Shown here piece after piece: positions 14,166-20,978 of a stretch of DNA of 48,362 nucleotides. The notes beneath the pieces were generated by a model that saw nothing but the letters and a program-made list of their open reading frames with translations, was not told where the DNA came from and did no database searches. Numbering within the stretch: the stretch's first letter is position 1; each line of letters starts with the position of its first letter. The position numbers and the translations under genes are program-made. Source of the stretch: a virus. Location: the IMG/VR virus record IMGVR_UViG_3300049827_000089, positions 1 through 48,362 of that record, one strand, 5' to 3'.

Positions 14166-14417
14166 ATGACACAAGACCAATGGAATTCTCTATTAGTTGA
14201 GCGTGCATCTGAGATGGCGCATCATCGCACGATTATTGACTTCATTATCAATGCCCCGTTTGACAAAGAATTTAAGGAAGACGACCTATGGGTATCTGAT
14301 GGTGGAGAGGATGACGATTCACTTGTATACACGGACGAGGCTCAAGACGTATTTAACTTTTACTACGATGAGTACTACGACCAATTAGTTAACACCTATG
14401 AAATGCCAATACAATGA
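14166..14417 (+). CDS. Small acidic early protein
   Basis: This 83-residue, very acidic protein (WVSDGGEDDDSLVYTDEAQ, YYDEYYDQL) has an N-terminal helix (MTQDQWNSLLVERASEMAHH). Similar proteins occur in other large phages. Unknown function. Overlaps the next gene by ATGA. Confidence 0.75.
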   Translation: MTQDQWNSLLVERASEMAHHRTIIDFIINAPFDKEFKEDDLWVSDGGEDDDSLVYTDEAQDVFNFYYDEYYDQLVNTYEMPIQ

Positions 14418-14530
14418 GTGACTTTGAATTCTTAAGATACCTACACTTAGCTATATTCACAGCTTGGGTCGTAGCAGTCGTATCACTCGTATTCGTAGTA
14501 TTACGAGAAAAACTAAACAAACATAAATGA
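14414..14530 (+). CDS. Small membrane protein (38 aa)
   Basis: The ORF MSDFEFLRYLHLAIFTAWVV continues with one clear transmembrane helix (about residues 10-30) and a basic end REKLNKHK, so the C-terminus is probably cytoplasmic. It is coupled to both neighbours by ATGA overlaps. Role unknown. Confidence 0.65.
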   Translation: MSDFEFLRYLHLAIFTAWVVAVVSLVFVVLREKLNKHK

Positions 14531-14607
14531 TTGACAATATTATATTAGCTGTGATAATATATTTACTTGCAGTAATATTCTTATCCAAAAAACACAAGAC
14601 CAAATGA
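14527..14607 (+). CDS. Tiny membrane protein (26 aa)
   Basis: The ORF MIDNIILAVIIYLLAVIFLS-KKHKTK is a single hydrophobic helix with a basic tail. ATGA overlaps on both sides argue that it is translated. Function unknown. Confidence 0.55.
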   Translation: MIDNIILAVIIYLLAVIFLSKKHKTK

Positions 14608-14855
14608 AACACTATGTATTTGCACACACAATGGATACTGATACCTCAGAGCGCGTAGAACATATTGAAGAGTTCAATGACTACAATACAGCTATGGATT
14701 ATTATAGAAACACATTCAAGAATCAATCCGAGCAACTAGTAGACCACGGAGGCGAGCATACCATTATGCTATACACCAAGGAGAACCACTATGTACGCGT
14801 ACTTAAACGTCACACCATTTCTACAACCTTTAATAAAATAGAAGACAATGACTAA
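14604..14855 (+). CDS. Small early protein, likely paralogue of 10146-10394
   Basis: The 83-residue protein begins MKHYVFAHTMDTDTSERVEH and has EEFNDYNTAMDYYRNTFKN. It shares MKHxV, HT and EF(N/T)D(Y/F)xTA with the protein between the hammerheads. Mixed alpha/beta; family unknown. Confidence 0.7.
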   Translation: MKHYVFAHTMDTDTSERVEHIEEFNDYNTAMDYYRNTFKNQSEQLVDHGGEHTIMLYTKENHYVRVLKRHTISTTFNKIEDND

Positions 14856-15084
14856 CGTAAAGAAACTACAAATAGCTTTGGATATTATATACGATTTACC
14901 ATTCTTAGAGAATGCTAATATGATTGCCTGCATTGAAAGGAGAGATATTCCAGAGTCTTATACTTTTATAAGAAGATATGTAATAAAGCATCAAACTATG
15001 GAGCTGTACGATATGAATATGATAGGGCCTAAAACATATTATGCTGTAATACGTAATCTAGGTGAGTTTCAGATAATGTTATAA
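14848..15084 (+). CDS. Hypothetical early protein
   Basis: The 78-residue protein (MTNVKKLQIALDIIYDLPFL...) is soluble, mostly helical, with a beta end (TYYAVIRNLGEFQIML). It overlaps the previous gene by 8 bases. No family recognised. Confidence 0.7.
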   Translation: MTNVKKLQIALDIIYDLPFLENANMIACIERRDIPESYTFIRRYVIKHQTMELYDMNMIGPKTYYAVIRNLGEFQIML

Positions 15085-15094
15085 ATAAAAAAGT

Positions 15095-15514
15095 ATGAAT
15101 AAACCAAAAGCATCAGAGAGTGTGACAATCATTAGCCCTTACGTATTTGTAGGTATAAGACCAAAGTATTTACCTGCTGACTTAAGGCTAAGATTGAAAA
15201 GATTAAAGCATAGATATAGCGTTGATATTATTTCAGATGCCATAGAAATGGTAACTAAAGTACCAATGGAGAAGCTATCTGCTAGAAATAGAAGAAGAAA
15301 TGTATCTGAGGCTAGAACTCTATATTGCTACTTTGTGAAGCAAAAGATGAACCTATCTCTAAGCCAAATAGGATTTACCATTAGCAAGCACCATACTACA
15401 ATTATTCATAACATTAAATTGTTCAAGGATTTGTATCAAGTAAATGAAGAGTTCAAGAAAATGGCCGACGATGTATCTGAGTTGATTGAAATTAATAGCT
15501 TAGATAATCTATAA
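15095..15514 (+). CDS. DnaA domain IV-like DNA-binding protein
   Basis: In this 139-residue protein, residues ~65-130 match the DNA-binding domain IV of DnaA: VSEARTLYCYFVKQ, then LSLSQIGFTISKHHTTIIHN, the helix-turn-helix signature (LSLxxIGxxxxxxHTTIIH), then an amphipathic helix. The AAA+ ATPase part is absent. It could recognise DnaA boxes or a phage origin, helping or blocking host DnaA. The N-terminal 60 residues are basic and unassigned. Confidence 0.75.
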   Translation: MNKPKASESVTIISPYVFVGIRPKYLPADLRLRLKRLKHRYSVDIISDAIEMVTKVPMEKLSARNRRRNVSEARTLYCYFVKQKMNLSLSQIGFTISKHHTTIIHNIKLFKDLYQVNEEFKKMADDVSELIEINSLDNL

Positions 15515-15515
15515 A

Positions 15516-15740
15516 ATGTATTACTATTTAGAAAACGGGAAGGTAGTGTTTACGGAGAAGTTCCACCTTGAGCGTGGTTACTGCTGTAAATCAGTGGGAG
15601 GATGTAGACACTGCCCTTATAAAAACAAACACAATGGAAGTATTAAAGAAACTATTCACAACGCCAAGAGCGGAGAAACCAACGATGAGCTACGACAAGG
15701 CTGTCCTCACAGCAGAATTGAGGACGACCCTATTGAATGA
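15516..15740 (+). CDS. Cys-rich small protein resembling DUF5522
   Basis: The 74-residue protein contains FTEKFHLERGYCCKSVGGCRHCPYKNK. HLERGYCCxxxCRHCPY is the core of a small Bacteroidota cysteine-rich family (DUF5522-like), probably a metal-binding knuckle. The last 35 residues overlap the next gene by 107 bases in another frame. Either both are translated or one start is wrong; the conserved Cys part lies before the overlap. Confidence 0.6.
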   Translation: MYYYLENGKVVFTEKFHLERGYCCKSVGGCRHCPYKNKHNGSIKETIHNAKSGETNDELRQGCPHSRIEDDPIE

Positions 15741-16020
15741 GCTGTTTGAGATACAGCGCGGTATCCTAGATAGAAAAGGCTATGACTATGCAGGTGAGGA
15801 CGTGCTGTCTAATTTCAGATTAGCAGGTATGATTGTCAACCAAGGTAGCACACATCCCGATGCTGTCAATTGTCTTAACCTAATAGGAACTAAGGTGGCA
15901 AGGCTAGGTCAATTACTATCATCAAACAAATCTGCGCAAAACGAATCTGTTCAAGATTCTATTGTAGACCTATGTAACTACTCGGCATTACTTTATCTAA
16001 TCCTAAAAATGGAGAAATAA
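15634..16020 (+). CDS. DUF1599-like (nucleotide-metabolism associated) protein
   Basis: I chose the ATG at 15634 (128 residues), which is preceded by AACAAACACA like other leaders. The body IQRGILDRKGYDYAGEDVLS, FRLAGMIV, then GTKVARLGQLL and VDLCNYSALLYLIL resembles the all-helical DUF1599/MazG-like fold found in phage nucleotide metabolism. An internal ATG at 15685 is an alternative start. No catalytic role can be asserted. Confidence 0.6.
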   Translation: MEVLKKLFTTPRAEKPTMSYDKAVLTAELRTTLLNELFEIQRGILDRKGYDYAGEDVLSNFRLAGMIVNQGSTHPDAVNCLNLIGTKVARLGQLLSSNKSAQNESVQDSIVDLCNYSALLYLILKMEK

Positions 16021-16023
16021 CCT

Positions 16024-16257
16024 ATGAAAACAGCAATGCAAGAATTAATTGTGCATTTAGAAATGCTTAAAAGCAGAGTTGATATGGCAGATATAGATTC
16101 ACTTATTGAGTATGCTACCACATCACTTGAAAAAGAAAAAGAGCAGATAATACAGCCAGTAGATAGATTATGTGATTTTTACGGACATCCTCATATTGGT
16201 GAACAAATGTATAATACAAGATACACTACCCCAATATTAAAACCAATAAACAAATAA
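16024..16257 (+). CDS. Small phage protein
   Basis: The 77-residue protein (MKTAMQELIVHLEMLKSRVD...) resembles short phage proteins of the TAMQELIxxL...LEKEKEQI type. The N-terminal two thirds are helical and acidic, the end is extended. The AATAACCT leader before ATG also occurs before 16261. Function unknown. Confidence 0.7.
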   Translation: MKTAMQELIVHLEMLKSRVDMADIDSLIEYATTSLEKEKEQIIQPVDRLCDFYGHPHIGEQMYNTRYTTPILKPINK

Positions 16258-16260
16258 CCT

Positions 16261-16464
16261 ATGAAACTGCTGCACAACTTTAGGGTATCCAACAGCAACA
16301 AAAACACAGGCTCTGAGATATCCATTGAAGACATTAATCAAGATGAGGTAATACGCATACACGCTGTATTCTTCAAGAAGTCTGGTCGTAAACAGCGTCA
16401 GACACTTAGTCTACTAATTTGGTGGGCTATTAAACACTATTTTAAAATCATATGTAAACGATAG
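16261..16464 (+). CDS. Small basic early protein
   Basis: This 67-residue protein is basic, with a hydrophobic helix near the C-terminus (LSLLIWWAIKHYFKIIC). It may be a small membrane-associated protein. The leader AATAACCT is the same as at 16024. No family recognised. Confidence 0.65.
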   Translation: MKLLHNFRVSNSNKNTGSEISIEDINQDEVIRIHAVFFKKSGRKQRQTLSLLIWWAIKHYFKIICKR

Positions 16465-16466
16465 CT

Positions 16467-16694
16467 ATGGACAAAAGATTACTTAGCTTTTTTGCCGCAA
16501 TAGGCGTATTTGTATGTATATGCTTTATAGCTTACTTGACACTACATACAATATCTGGATTTCAAGAAAAACAACAACAGAAGTATGTTATAGATAGCTT
16601 ACAACAAGAGATACTACTAAGAGATATATTAATTAACCAATCAAAAGACACAACTTATGGCGAAGAAACAACAATCACCAACAATCACAGATAG
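16467..16694 (+). CDS. Small membrane-anchored coiled-coil protein
   Basis: The 75-residue protein has an N-terminal transmembrane helix (LLSFFAAIGVFVCICFIAYL) followed by a coiled coil (QEKQQQKYVIDSLQQEILLR). The layout matches the inner-membrane spanin-like protein at 27169-27327, though this copy lies in the early region. Its 3' end overlaps the next gene by 38 bases. Confidence 0.65.
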   Translation: MDKRLLSFFAAIGVFVCICFIAYLTLHTISGFQEKQQQKYVIDSLQQEILLRDILINQSKDTTYGEETTITNNHR

Positions 16695-17010
16695 CACCCA
16701 CTTAGGTAGCATATTTGTAAAGGAAGAGAACACATTCGTACACAGCTACGAACTACACCGCTCAGACGCATATGATACTACATTCGTAAAGTATGCTGAA
16801 GGGAAGCTATGGGATAGAGAAATTCAAGGTACTACAGCAGGGTCTGTCTACGATAATGGAGATATCGTAACAATAAGCATAGCAGGAAATATGATGCAAC
16901 TAGACTATTCCGAGATGGAAGTCCTAACAGCCCTTATTATGGCCTGCAATGACACAGAAATGGAGTTTAGACAATATATCATATCATCCTCTATAAAACC
17001 CGTAAAATGA
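16657..17010 (+). CDS. Hypothetical early protein
   Basis: This 117-residue protein has a beta-rich centre (GSIFVKEENTFVHSYELHR, VYDNGDIVTISIAGNMMQL) and a helical C-terminus. It starts inside the previous gene in another frame. No family recognised. Confidence 0.7.
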   Translation: MAKKQQSPTITDSTHLGSIFVKEENTFVHSYELHRSDAYDTTFVKYAEGKLWDREIQGTTAGSVYDNGDIVTISIAGNMMQLDYSEMEVLTALIMACNDTEMEFRQYIISSSIKPVK

Positions 17011-17126
17011 AAGGACTATTCCTATTGATGCTACCAATGGCTGTAGCCATTTTCACAGCGTTCTACCTATTTGAAAAGGACGCAAACAACCCAGACAGCT
17101 TTGACGAGCGAGATATCTACAAATAA
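17007..17126 (+). CDS. Small membrane protein (39 aa)
   Basis: The ORF MKGLFLLMLPMAVAIFTAFY continues as one transmembrane segment or uncleaved signal anchor, then an acidic tail (LFEKDANNPDSFDERDIYK). ATGA overlap with the previous gene supports translation. Confidence 0.6.
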   Translation: MKGLFLLMLPMAVAIFTAFYLFEKDANNPDSFDERDIYK

Positions 17127-17137
17127 AAACAAATAAT

Positions 17138-17347
17138 ATGGTAAAAAAACCAATTAAAGGTACTATACAACAAAATATAATGATGTACTTAGGAAAAAAT
17201 GAAGGAGCTACAATTGAAGATATAGCAAAGTATGTTGATATTCAGGAAGTTCTTATATCACAACTATTAAATTCTATGCTAAAGCAAAGATATGTATCAA
17301 AAGATGGCCTAAAGTATTTCCCTAATTACCTTTACCCAGAAAAATAG
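17138..17347 (+). CDS. Small winged-helix DNA-binding protein
   Basis: The 69-residue protein MVKKPIKGTIQQNIMMYLGK ... GATIEDIAKYVDI ... LISQLLNSMLKQRYVSKDG has the spacing of a minimal winged helix (helix, helix-turn-helix, wing). It is the last gene before the small RNA and may be a transcription regulator. Its target is unknown. Confidence 0.65.
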   Translation: MVKKPIKGTIQQNIMMYLGKNEGATIEDIAKYVDIQEVLISQLLNSMLKQRYVSKDGLKYFPNYLYPEK

Positions 17348-17348
17348 A

Positions 17349-17379
17349 TTTGGTAATTTAAAAACTATTTATATCTTTG
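17349..17379 (+). promoter_or_regulatory. Strong Bacteroidota-type promoter for small RNA
   Basis: TTTG (17349-17352), 19 bases, TATCTTTG (17372-17379). This is a full match to the -33/-7 consensus with optimal spacing and the best promoter in the window. Transcription would start near 17384. Confidence 0.75.
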
Positions 17380-17383
17380 CTGT

Positions 17384-17484
17384 ACAAATCCGATAAGGTA
17401 GTGAAGTTACGTTATCGGGTATGTTTAAAGAACTAACCCTTCTTAAGATATGCCCATTAGAATTCCGCTCTAGTGGGCTTTTTT
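17384..17484 (+). ncRNA. Predicted ~100-nt small RNA
   Basis: Bounded by the 17349-17379 promoter and the 17452-17484 terminator, this segment holds no ORF. It has hairpin 1 CCGATAA/TTATCGG (17390-17418), a small AAGAA/TTCTT hairpin and the terminator stem. It looks like a stand-alone regulatory RNA. No known family (not tRNA, 6S or tmRNA by inspection). Confidence 0.65.
17452..17484 (+). terminator. Intrinsic terminator
   Basis: GCCCATTAGA (17452-17461) pairs with TCTAGTGGGC (17469-17478) over 10 bp with one wobble, then six T. A textbook rho-independent terminator. Confidence 0.85.
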
Positions 17485-17508
17485 ATTCCACTTACCTACG
17501 GATATGAA

Positions 17509-17738
17509 GGATGCAGAAGCATCCCACTCATAGTTCCGAGTACAAGGAAGCTAGTAGCTAACGCCTGCAAAGATTCCGTTAACTACGATAATTCTTTTAA
17601 ATGTATAGTATTGTTCTAGACTTCCGTAACTATACAGCCTCACGTAACGACAACTCATTAACTCATTAGTATGTATGGTAAGATAGACAGGTCATATCTC
17701 CTATGGGGGTAGGGGGTATGACTTGCGTTTTTCTTACC
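17509..17738 (+). ncRNA. Structured RNA region, several strong hairpins
   Basis: This gene-free stretch has, in order: GGATGC-AGAA-GCATCC (17509-17524); TTCC/GGAA (17534-17549); GTAGCTAACG with CGTTAACTAC (17554-17586, one mismatch); TGTATAGT/ACTATACA (17602-17636); and a nested pair GGTAAGA/TCTTACC (17677-17738) around GTCATA/TATGAC (17691-17722), with a G-rich loop. Such density is unlikely in ordinary spacer DNA and suggests one folded RNA or several. The 17484 terminator lies before it, so it needs read-through or its own promoter. Confidence 0.5.
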
Positions 17739-17767
17739 TACGTTCACCAATCTATTAATCTATTAGT

Positions 17768-17902
17768 ATGAATAAACATATAAGCACTACGCTCGGATTC
17801 GCGAAGTTTTTCGTAGTCTCCGTACCACTAGCCTGCGTAATATATACGTGCGCTATGTTGATAAGTTTTTGTAAAAAAACTATAGAAATATTTGGCAAGT
17901 AG
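17768..17902 (+). CDS. Small membrane protein (44 aa)
   Basis: ATG at 17768 opens MNKHISTTLGFAKFF and continues with one hydrophobic segment (VVSVPLACVIYTCAMLISF) and a basic tail. The leader TCTATTAATCTATTAGT contains a 7-base tandem. An almost identical leader precedes another ATG about 95 bases upstream that has only 13 codons. The end of this ORF overlaps the promoter at 17891. Translation is plausible, not certain. Confidence 0.5.
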   Translation: MNKHISTTLGFAKFFVVSVPLACVIYTCAMLISFCKKTIEIFGK

Positions 17903-17922
17903 TATAACTATTTGTAGTTTCG
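17891..17922 (+). promoter_or_regulatory. Putative promoter for recombination operon
   Basis: TTTG (17891-17894), 20 bases, TAGTTTCG (17915-17922), followed by CAAAC. The layout and the CGCAA just after the -7 box resemble the promoter at 20238-20268. Confidence 0.55.
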
Positions 17923-17944
17923 CAAACAATATAAATACAACGCA

Positions 17945-18220
17945 ATGGACACATCCGCACAACGATTTAACCTATCAATGCAGTCATCAAAGCCTGATGG
18001 CGATGAGCAAGTATCTATGGCACTAGAGATAGACACATCCTGCTCTTTAAACTTTATGAGCAACGCATTCGTACAGCTTATGGCTAACGATGAAAAAATT
18101 AGAACAGCTATACTTATGGCTGCTACATATGAGCTATTAGGAGATATTGTAAATACAGATAAACCTAACGACTATGGTGACATAGACGAAATCATCAACA
18201 AAGTAATCAATAAAAAATAA
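17945..18220 (+). CDS. Hypothetical protein upstream of ERF
   Basis: The 91-residue acidic protein (MDTSAQRFNLSMQSSKPDGD...) has a helical second half (FVQLMANDEKIRTAILMAAT). It is the first gene of the recombination cluster, ending five bases before the ERF gene. No family recognised. Confidence 0.7.
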   Translation: MDTSAQRFNLSMQSSKPDGDEQVSMALEIDTSCSLNFMSNAFVQLMANDEKIRTAILMAATYELLGDIVNTDKPNDYGDIDEIINKVINKK

Positions 18221-18225
18221 ACAAT

Positions 18226-18888
18226 ATGAGTATCGTAAAAATCCAAGAGGAGCTAAAAGCTCCAAAGAACCAACGTAATAGTTTCGGTAACTATAACTAC
18301 CGTAGTGCAGAAGATATTATAGAAGCTGTTAAGCCTATTGCACACAAATACGGATACTACCTTATCATCTCTGATGAGATTGTAGAAGTAGGTGGACGTA
18401 TCTACGTAAAAGCTACAGCTAGACTACAGCCTAATGAAGCAGGTAATATATACTCAGCTACGGGATGGGCTAGAGAAGAAGAAACAAAGAAGGGTATGGA
18501 TGGCGCACAGATTACAGGTGCTGCTAGTTCATACGCTCGCAAGTACGCATTGAATGGCCTATTGGCTATTGATGATACGAAGGATGCTGATTCAACCAAT
18601 ACACACGGCAAAGAAGAAACTAATAACGCAAATTTAGTAATAAAGACTGAAGGCAGCGTAGGTATGGCTCCACCTACAGCTTCACTTAAAGCACCAGCTG
18701 TTAAATTATACCCTTCTAATAATAGTGCTAAACCTGAAGACGATAAGGCTTGGTTAAATAAGAACAACCCTAAATGGTCACTTATTGTACAGCAATTCAA
18801 GACAGGTGAGAATAACATCAATAACCTACGAAAGGAATTTAAGGTATCTAAGGCTGTAGAAGCTGAGTTAACAGCATTAAGCGTATAG
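18226..18888 (+). CDS. erf: ERF-family single-strand annealing protein
   Basis: This 220-residue protein shows the ERF pattern: SFGNYNYRSAEDIIEAVKPI near residues 19-38 and TGAASSYARKYALNGLLAID near 100-119. ERF proteins anneal complementary DNA strands in phage recombination and genome circularisation. The region after ~125 is a linker (rich in Asn, Thr, Pro) leading to a small C-terminal helical domain. The RecE-like nuclease gene close downstream would supply the ssDNA substrate. Confidence 0.88.
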   Translation: MSIVKIQEELKAPKNQRNSFGNYNYRSAEDIIEAVKPIAHKYGYYLIISDEIVEVGGRIYVKATARLQPNEAGNIYSATGWAREEETKKGMDGAQITGAASSYARKYALNGLLAIDDTKDADSTNTHGKEETNNANLVIKTEGSVGMAPPTASLKAPAVKLYPSNNSAKPEDDKAWLNKNNPKWSLIVQQFKTGENNINNLRKEFKVSKAVEAELTALSV

Positions 18889-18889
18889 T

Positions 18890-19318
18890 ATGGCTGCTGA
18901 TTATCCTACGGGTAAATGGTATCGTTTATACATAGAAAAGTATGAAGATAGAGTTATGAAAGAATTTCAAAAACAAATTATGAAAGGTACAATAGAAGCT
19001 GATAATTTAGATTATAAAAAGCATTACGACAATATGCTTGAAAGCGGTATGTTCTTTGAATGGAATCCAGATATGTGCGGACTATGGGAAGCAGATATGG
19101 TAAAATGGATAGATAAGTACGGCAATGGTGTAGAGGAAGAAGAACTTGTAGTCAAAGAGCCTATGCCCGAATACTACCAAGAACTACAAAACATACAGCT
19201 TAAGCTACAAGAAATTATAGATGCGCTACGCAACGCTATAGAGAAAGGCAACGACCTACACGTAGGTATAGTAGTTGGACAGACTCTTAAACAGCTAGAA
19301 GATATCGCATATAAGTAA
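18890..19318 (+). CDS. Hypothetical protein between ERF and RecE-like nuclease
   Basis: The 142-residue protein starts one base after the ERF stop. It is helical and acidic, with a coiled-coil-like C-terminal half (YYQELQNIQLKLQEIIDALR). Its place within the recombination cluster suggests an accessory role, but no domain is recognised. Confidence 0.7.
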   Translation: MAADYPTGKWYRLYIEKYEDRVMKEFQKQIMKGTIEADNLDYKKHYDNMLESGMFFEWNPDMCGLWEADMVKWIDKYGNGVEEEELVVKEPMPEYYQELQNIQLKLQEIIDALRNAIEKGNDLHVGIVVGQTLKQLEDIAYK

Positions 19319-19323
19319 ACGTA

Positions 19324-19464
19324 TTGCCCTCCCTATAAAATTTTAAACATTAATTAACAGGGGTGTTGGTTATGTAAATTGGGAGGGTAAAATAATTAGC
19401 AGTTCCATTTATTTTGATTTAGACTAAGCAAGTCCTCTGGTGTGTCTACATCGGAGGGCGACTT
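19324..19464 (+). other. Structured leader upstream of RecE-like gene
   Basis: TTGCCCTCCC (19324-19333) pairs with GGGAGGGTAA (19381-19390), 10 bp with one wobble, around an AACA/TGTT hairpin. A second hairpin is AAGTC-CTC with GAG-ggc-GACTT (19430-19464). This may be an attenuator or 5' UTR regulator; it is not a typical terminator. Confidence 0.4.
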
Positions 19465-19480
19465 TTAAAACAATTAACCA

Positions 19481-20236
19481 ATGATAACATTAGAACAATT
19501 ACAAGAGCGACCACTTAGCTACAGCTCACTAAAAGAATTCGCTAAGAGTCCGCGTCACTACCTAGACTATCTAAACAGAAAAAAGGAGACAACAGCTCCT
19601 ATGCTGTTTGGTAGTATAGTACACTGCCTATTGCTTGAACCATCTAAGTTCAACGAACAATTTGCTGTGATGGGTACAATAGATAGACGTACATCTGCAG
19701 GTAAAGAAGCATACGCAAAGTTTGTAGAAGAGTCCGAAGGTAAAGATGTAGTGATGGAGAATGATTACAATGAGGCGAAAGGTTTAGCTGATAATGTATT
19801 ATCTAATCCTAAATTAGCTCCGTGGATAAAAAACTGTCATCAATACGAGCAGGAGTTTCGCGCTGAGATGTGGGGACTACCCGTACGTGGTTTCTTTGAT
19901 GGTATAGCAGAAGACTATATCCTTGAAGTTAAGACTACGATGGATGCGTCACCAGAAAATTTAATGCGTGACTTTTATAACAGACAATATCATATGCAGG
20001 CAGGATTGTATAATCTAGTTTCAAATAAACCTATAAAGTATCTTATCATAGAAACTAAAGGCCCTTACGATGCGTACATTGCAGATGCAACAGAAAACTA
20101 TATCAAGAAAGGTCAGGAGCTGTTTTCAAATACTATAGTCAAGTTTAACAAGTGTATGGAAGACAACGAATGGCACAAAGGGTATGAGTATCACAATAAC
20201 AATATTACTATAGACTTACCATCGTGGGTAAAATAA
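19481..20236 (+). CDS. RecE-like PD-(D/E)xK exonuclease
   Basis: The 251-residue protein contains the PD-(D/E)xK core GFFDGIAEDYILEVKTT (Asp then E-V-K, near residues 140-156) and the following QYHMQAGLY helix (motif IV). The start YSSLKEFAKSPRHYLDYL and MLFGSIVHCLLLEP are typical of the exodeoxyribonuclease VIII/DUF3799 group. The enzyme would resect dsDNA 5' ends for the ERF annealing protein. ATG at 19481 is preceded by a structured leader. Confidence 0.85.
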   Translation: MITLEQLQERPLSYSSLKEFAKSPRHYLDYLNRKKETTAPMLFGSIVHCLLLEPSKFNEQFAVMGTIDRRTSAGKEAYAKFVEESEGKDVVMENDYNEAKGLADNVLSNPKLAPWIKNCHQYEQEFRAEMWGLPVRGFFDGIAEDYILEVKTTMDASPENLMRDFYNRQYHMQAGLYNLVSNKPIKYLIIETKGPYDAYIADATENYIKKGQELFSNTIVKFNKCMEDNEWHKGYEYHNNNITIDLPSWVK

Positions 20237-20237
20237 A

Positions 20238-20268
20238 TTTGGCAGTTTCGCAAAAGTTTGTATATTCG
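20238..20268 (+). promoter_or_regulatory. Putative Bacteroidota-type promoter
   Basis: TTTG (20238-20241), 19 bases, TATATTCG (20261-20268), directly after the exonuclease stop. Predicted start near 20275, giving a ~70-base leader with the 20301 hairpin. Confidence 0.6.
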
Positions 20269-20300
20269 CAATGGGTTTTCTCATCATTGTGTTAAATATA

Positions 20301-20328
20301 GGGGGTGCTAGGCATAGATAGTACCCCC
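20301..20328 (+). other. Leader hairpin
   Basis: GGGGGTGCTA (20301-20310) pairs with TAGTACCCCC (20319-20328), 10 bp with one wobble, eight-base loop, 15 bases before the ATG at 20344. No T-run follows, so a leader structure (RNA stability or translation control) is more likely than a terminator. Confidence 0.5.
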
Positions 20329-20343
20329 AAACTTTAGAAACTT

Positions 20344-20706
20344 ATGGGTAGATTTGATACCTTAAAAATAAATACGAGATTCCTGCCTATATCAGATGCG
20401 CAGGAACTTGAAGACCTTTCGGATTTGGAATTCCAAACGAAAGACTTAGAAAAACAATTCTTAGAATATGAAATTGGAGAAGATGGTTATTTGTATTTTG
20501 AAGATTACGAATACGAAATGATACCATCCGACAATCCTGAAGGACTATTTAATATTAACCTAAGAAAGATTAACCAAACCATTAAAAAAAGCTACCACAC
20601 AGGTGACGTTGAGTTTTACGGAAAACCTTGGGAGTATATGTATACATTCAAGGCACATTTCCAAGACGGGAAACTAGAAAGGGTAGACTTGATAACAAAA
20701 GAATAG
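20344..20706 (+). CDS. Conserved phage protein (MGxFDT family)
   Basis: The 120-residue protein begins MGRFDTLKINTRFLPISDAQ and has FQTKDLEKQFLEYEI. It belongs to a phage family with MGMFDT...LP...FQTKDLxxxxxxY. The C-terminus has WEYMYTFKAHFQDGKLERVD. Beta-rich; function unknown. Confidence 0.75.
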   Translation: MGRFDTLKINTRFLPISDAQELEDLSDLEFQTKDLEKQFLEYEIGEDGYLYFEDYEYEMIPSDNPEGLFNINLRKINQTIKKSYHTGDVEFYGKPWEYMYTFKAHFQDGKLERVDLITKE

Positions 20707-20720
20707 ACCACTGAAACCAT

Positions 20721-20954
20721 ATGACGACAAAGAACAAGGGTATAAACAAAGCAAAATTAACCAAACAATACCCGCAAGTAGCAAAGATTGTAGATACCAT
20801 CCTTGAAGAAAACAAGAATGATAACTATTGGTTTTATGTAAACTATTGTGGTAAATATAAGGACAAGAATGGAGCCGCTAGAGCAGTTTCTATGGGCTCT
20901 ATTTTTGACCTTCTAACTAACTACGGATATAAAATAGATATAATTGTAAAATAG
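20721..20954 (+). CDS. Hypothetical early protein
   Basis: The 77-residue basic protein (MTTKNKGINKAKLTKQYPQV...) has helices and a short aromatic strand (NYWFYVNYCGKYKD). No family recognised. It is followed by a hairpin at 20979-21000 (GCCC-T-GCGT with ACGT-G-GGGC). Confidence 0.65.
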   Translation: MTTKNKGINKAKLTKQYPQVAKIVDTILEENKNDNYWFYVNYCGKYKDKNGAARAVSMGSIFDLLTNYGYKIDIIVK

Positions 20955-20978
20955 TTTAATACGGACATACAATCACAC

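Noticed and set aside
18402-18821. 139-codon minus-strand ORF opposite ERF
   Set aside because: Shadow frame; the ERF protein is well supported.
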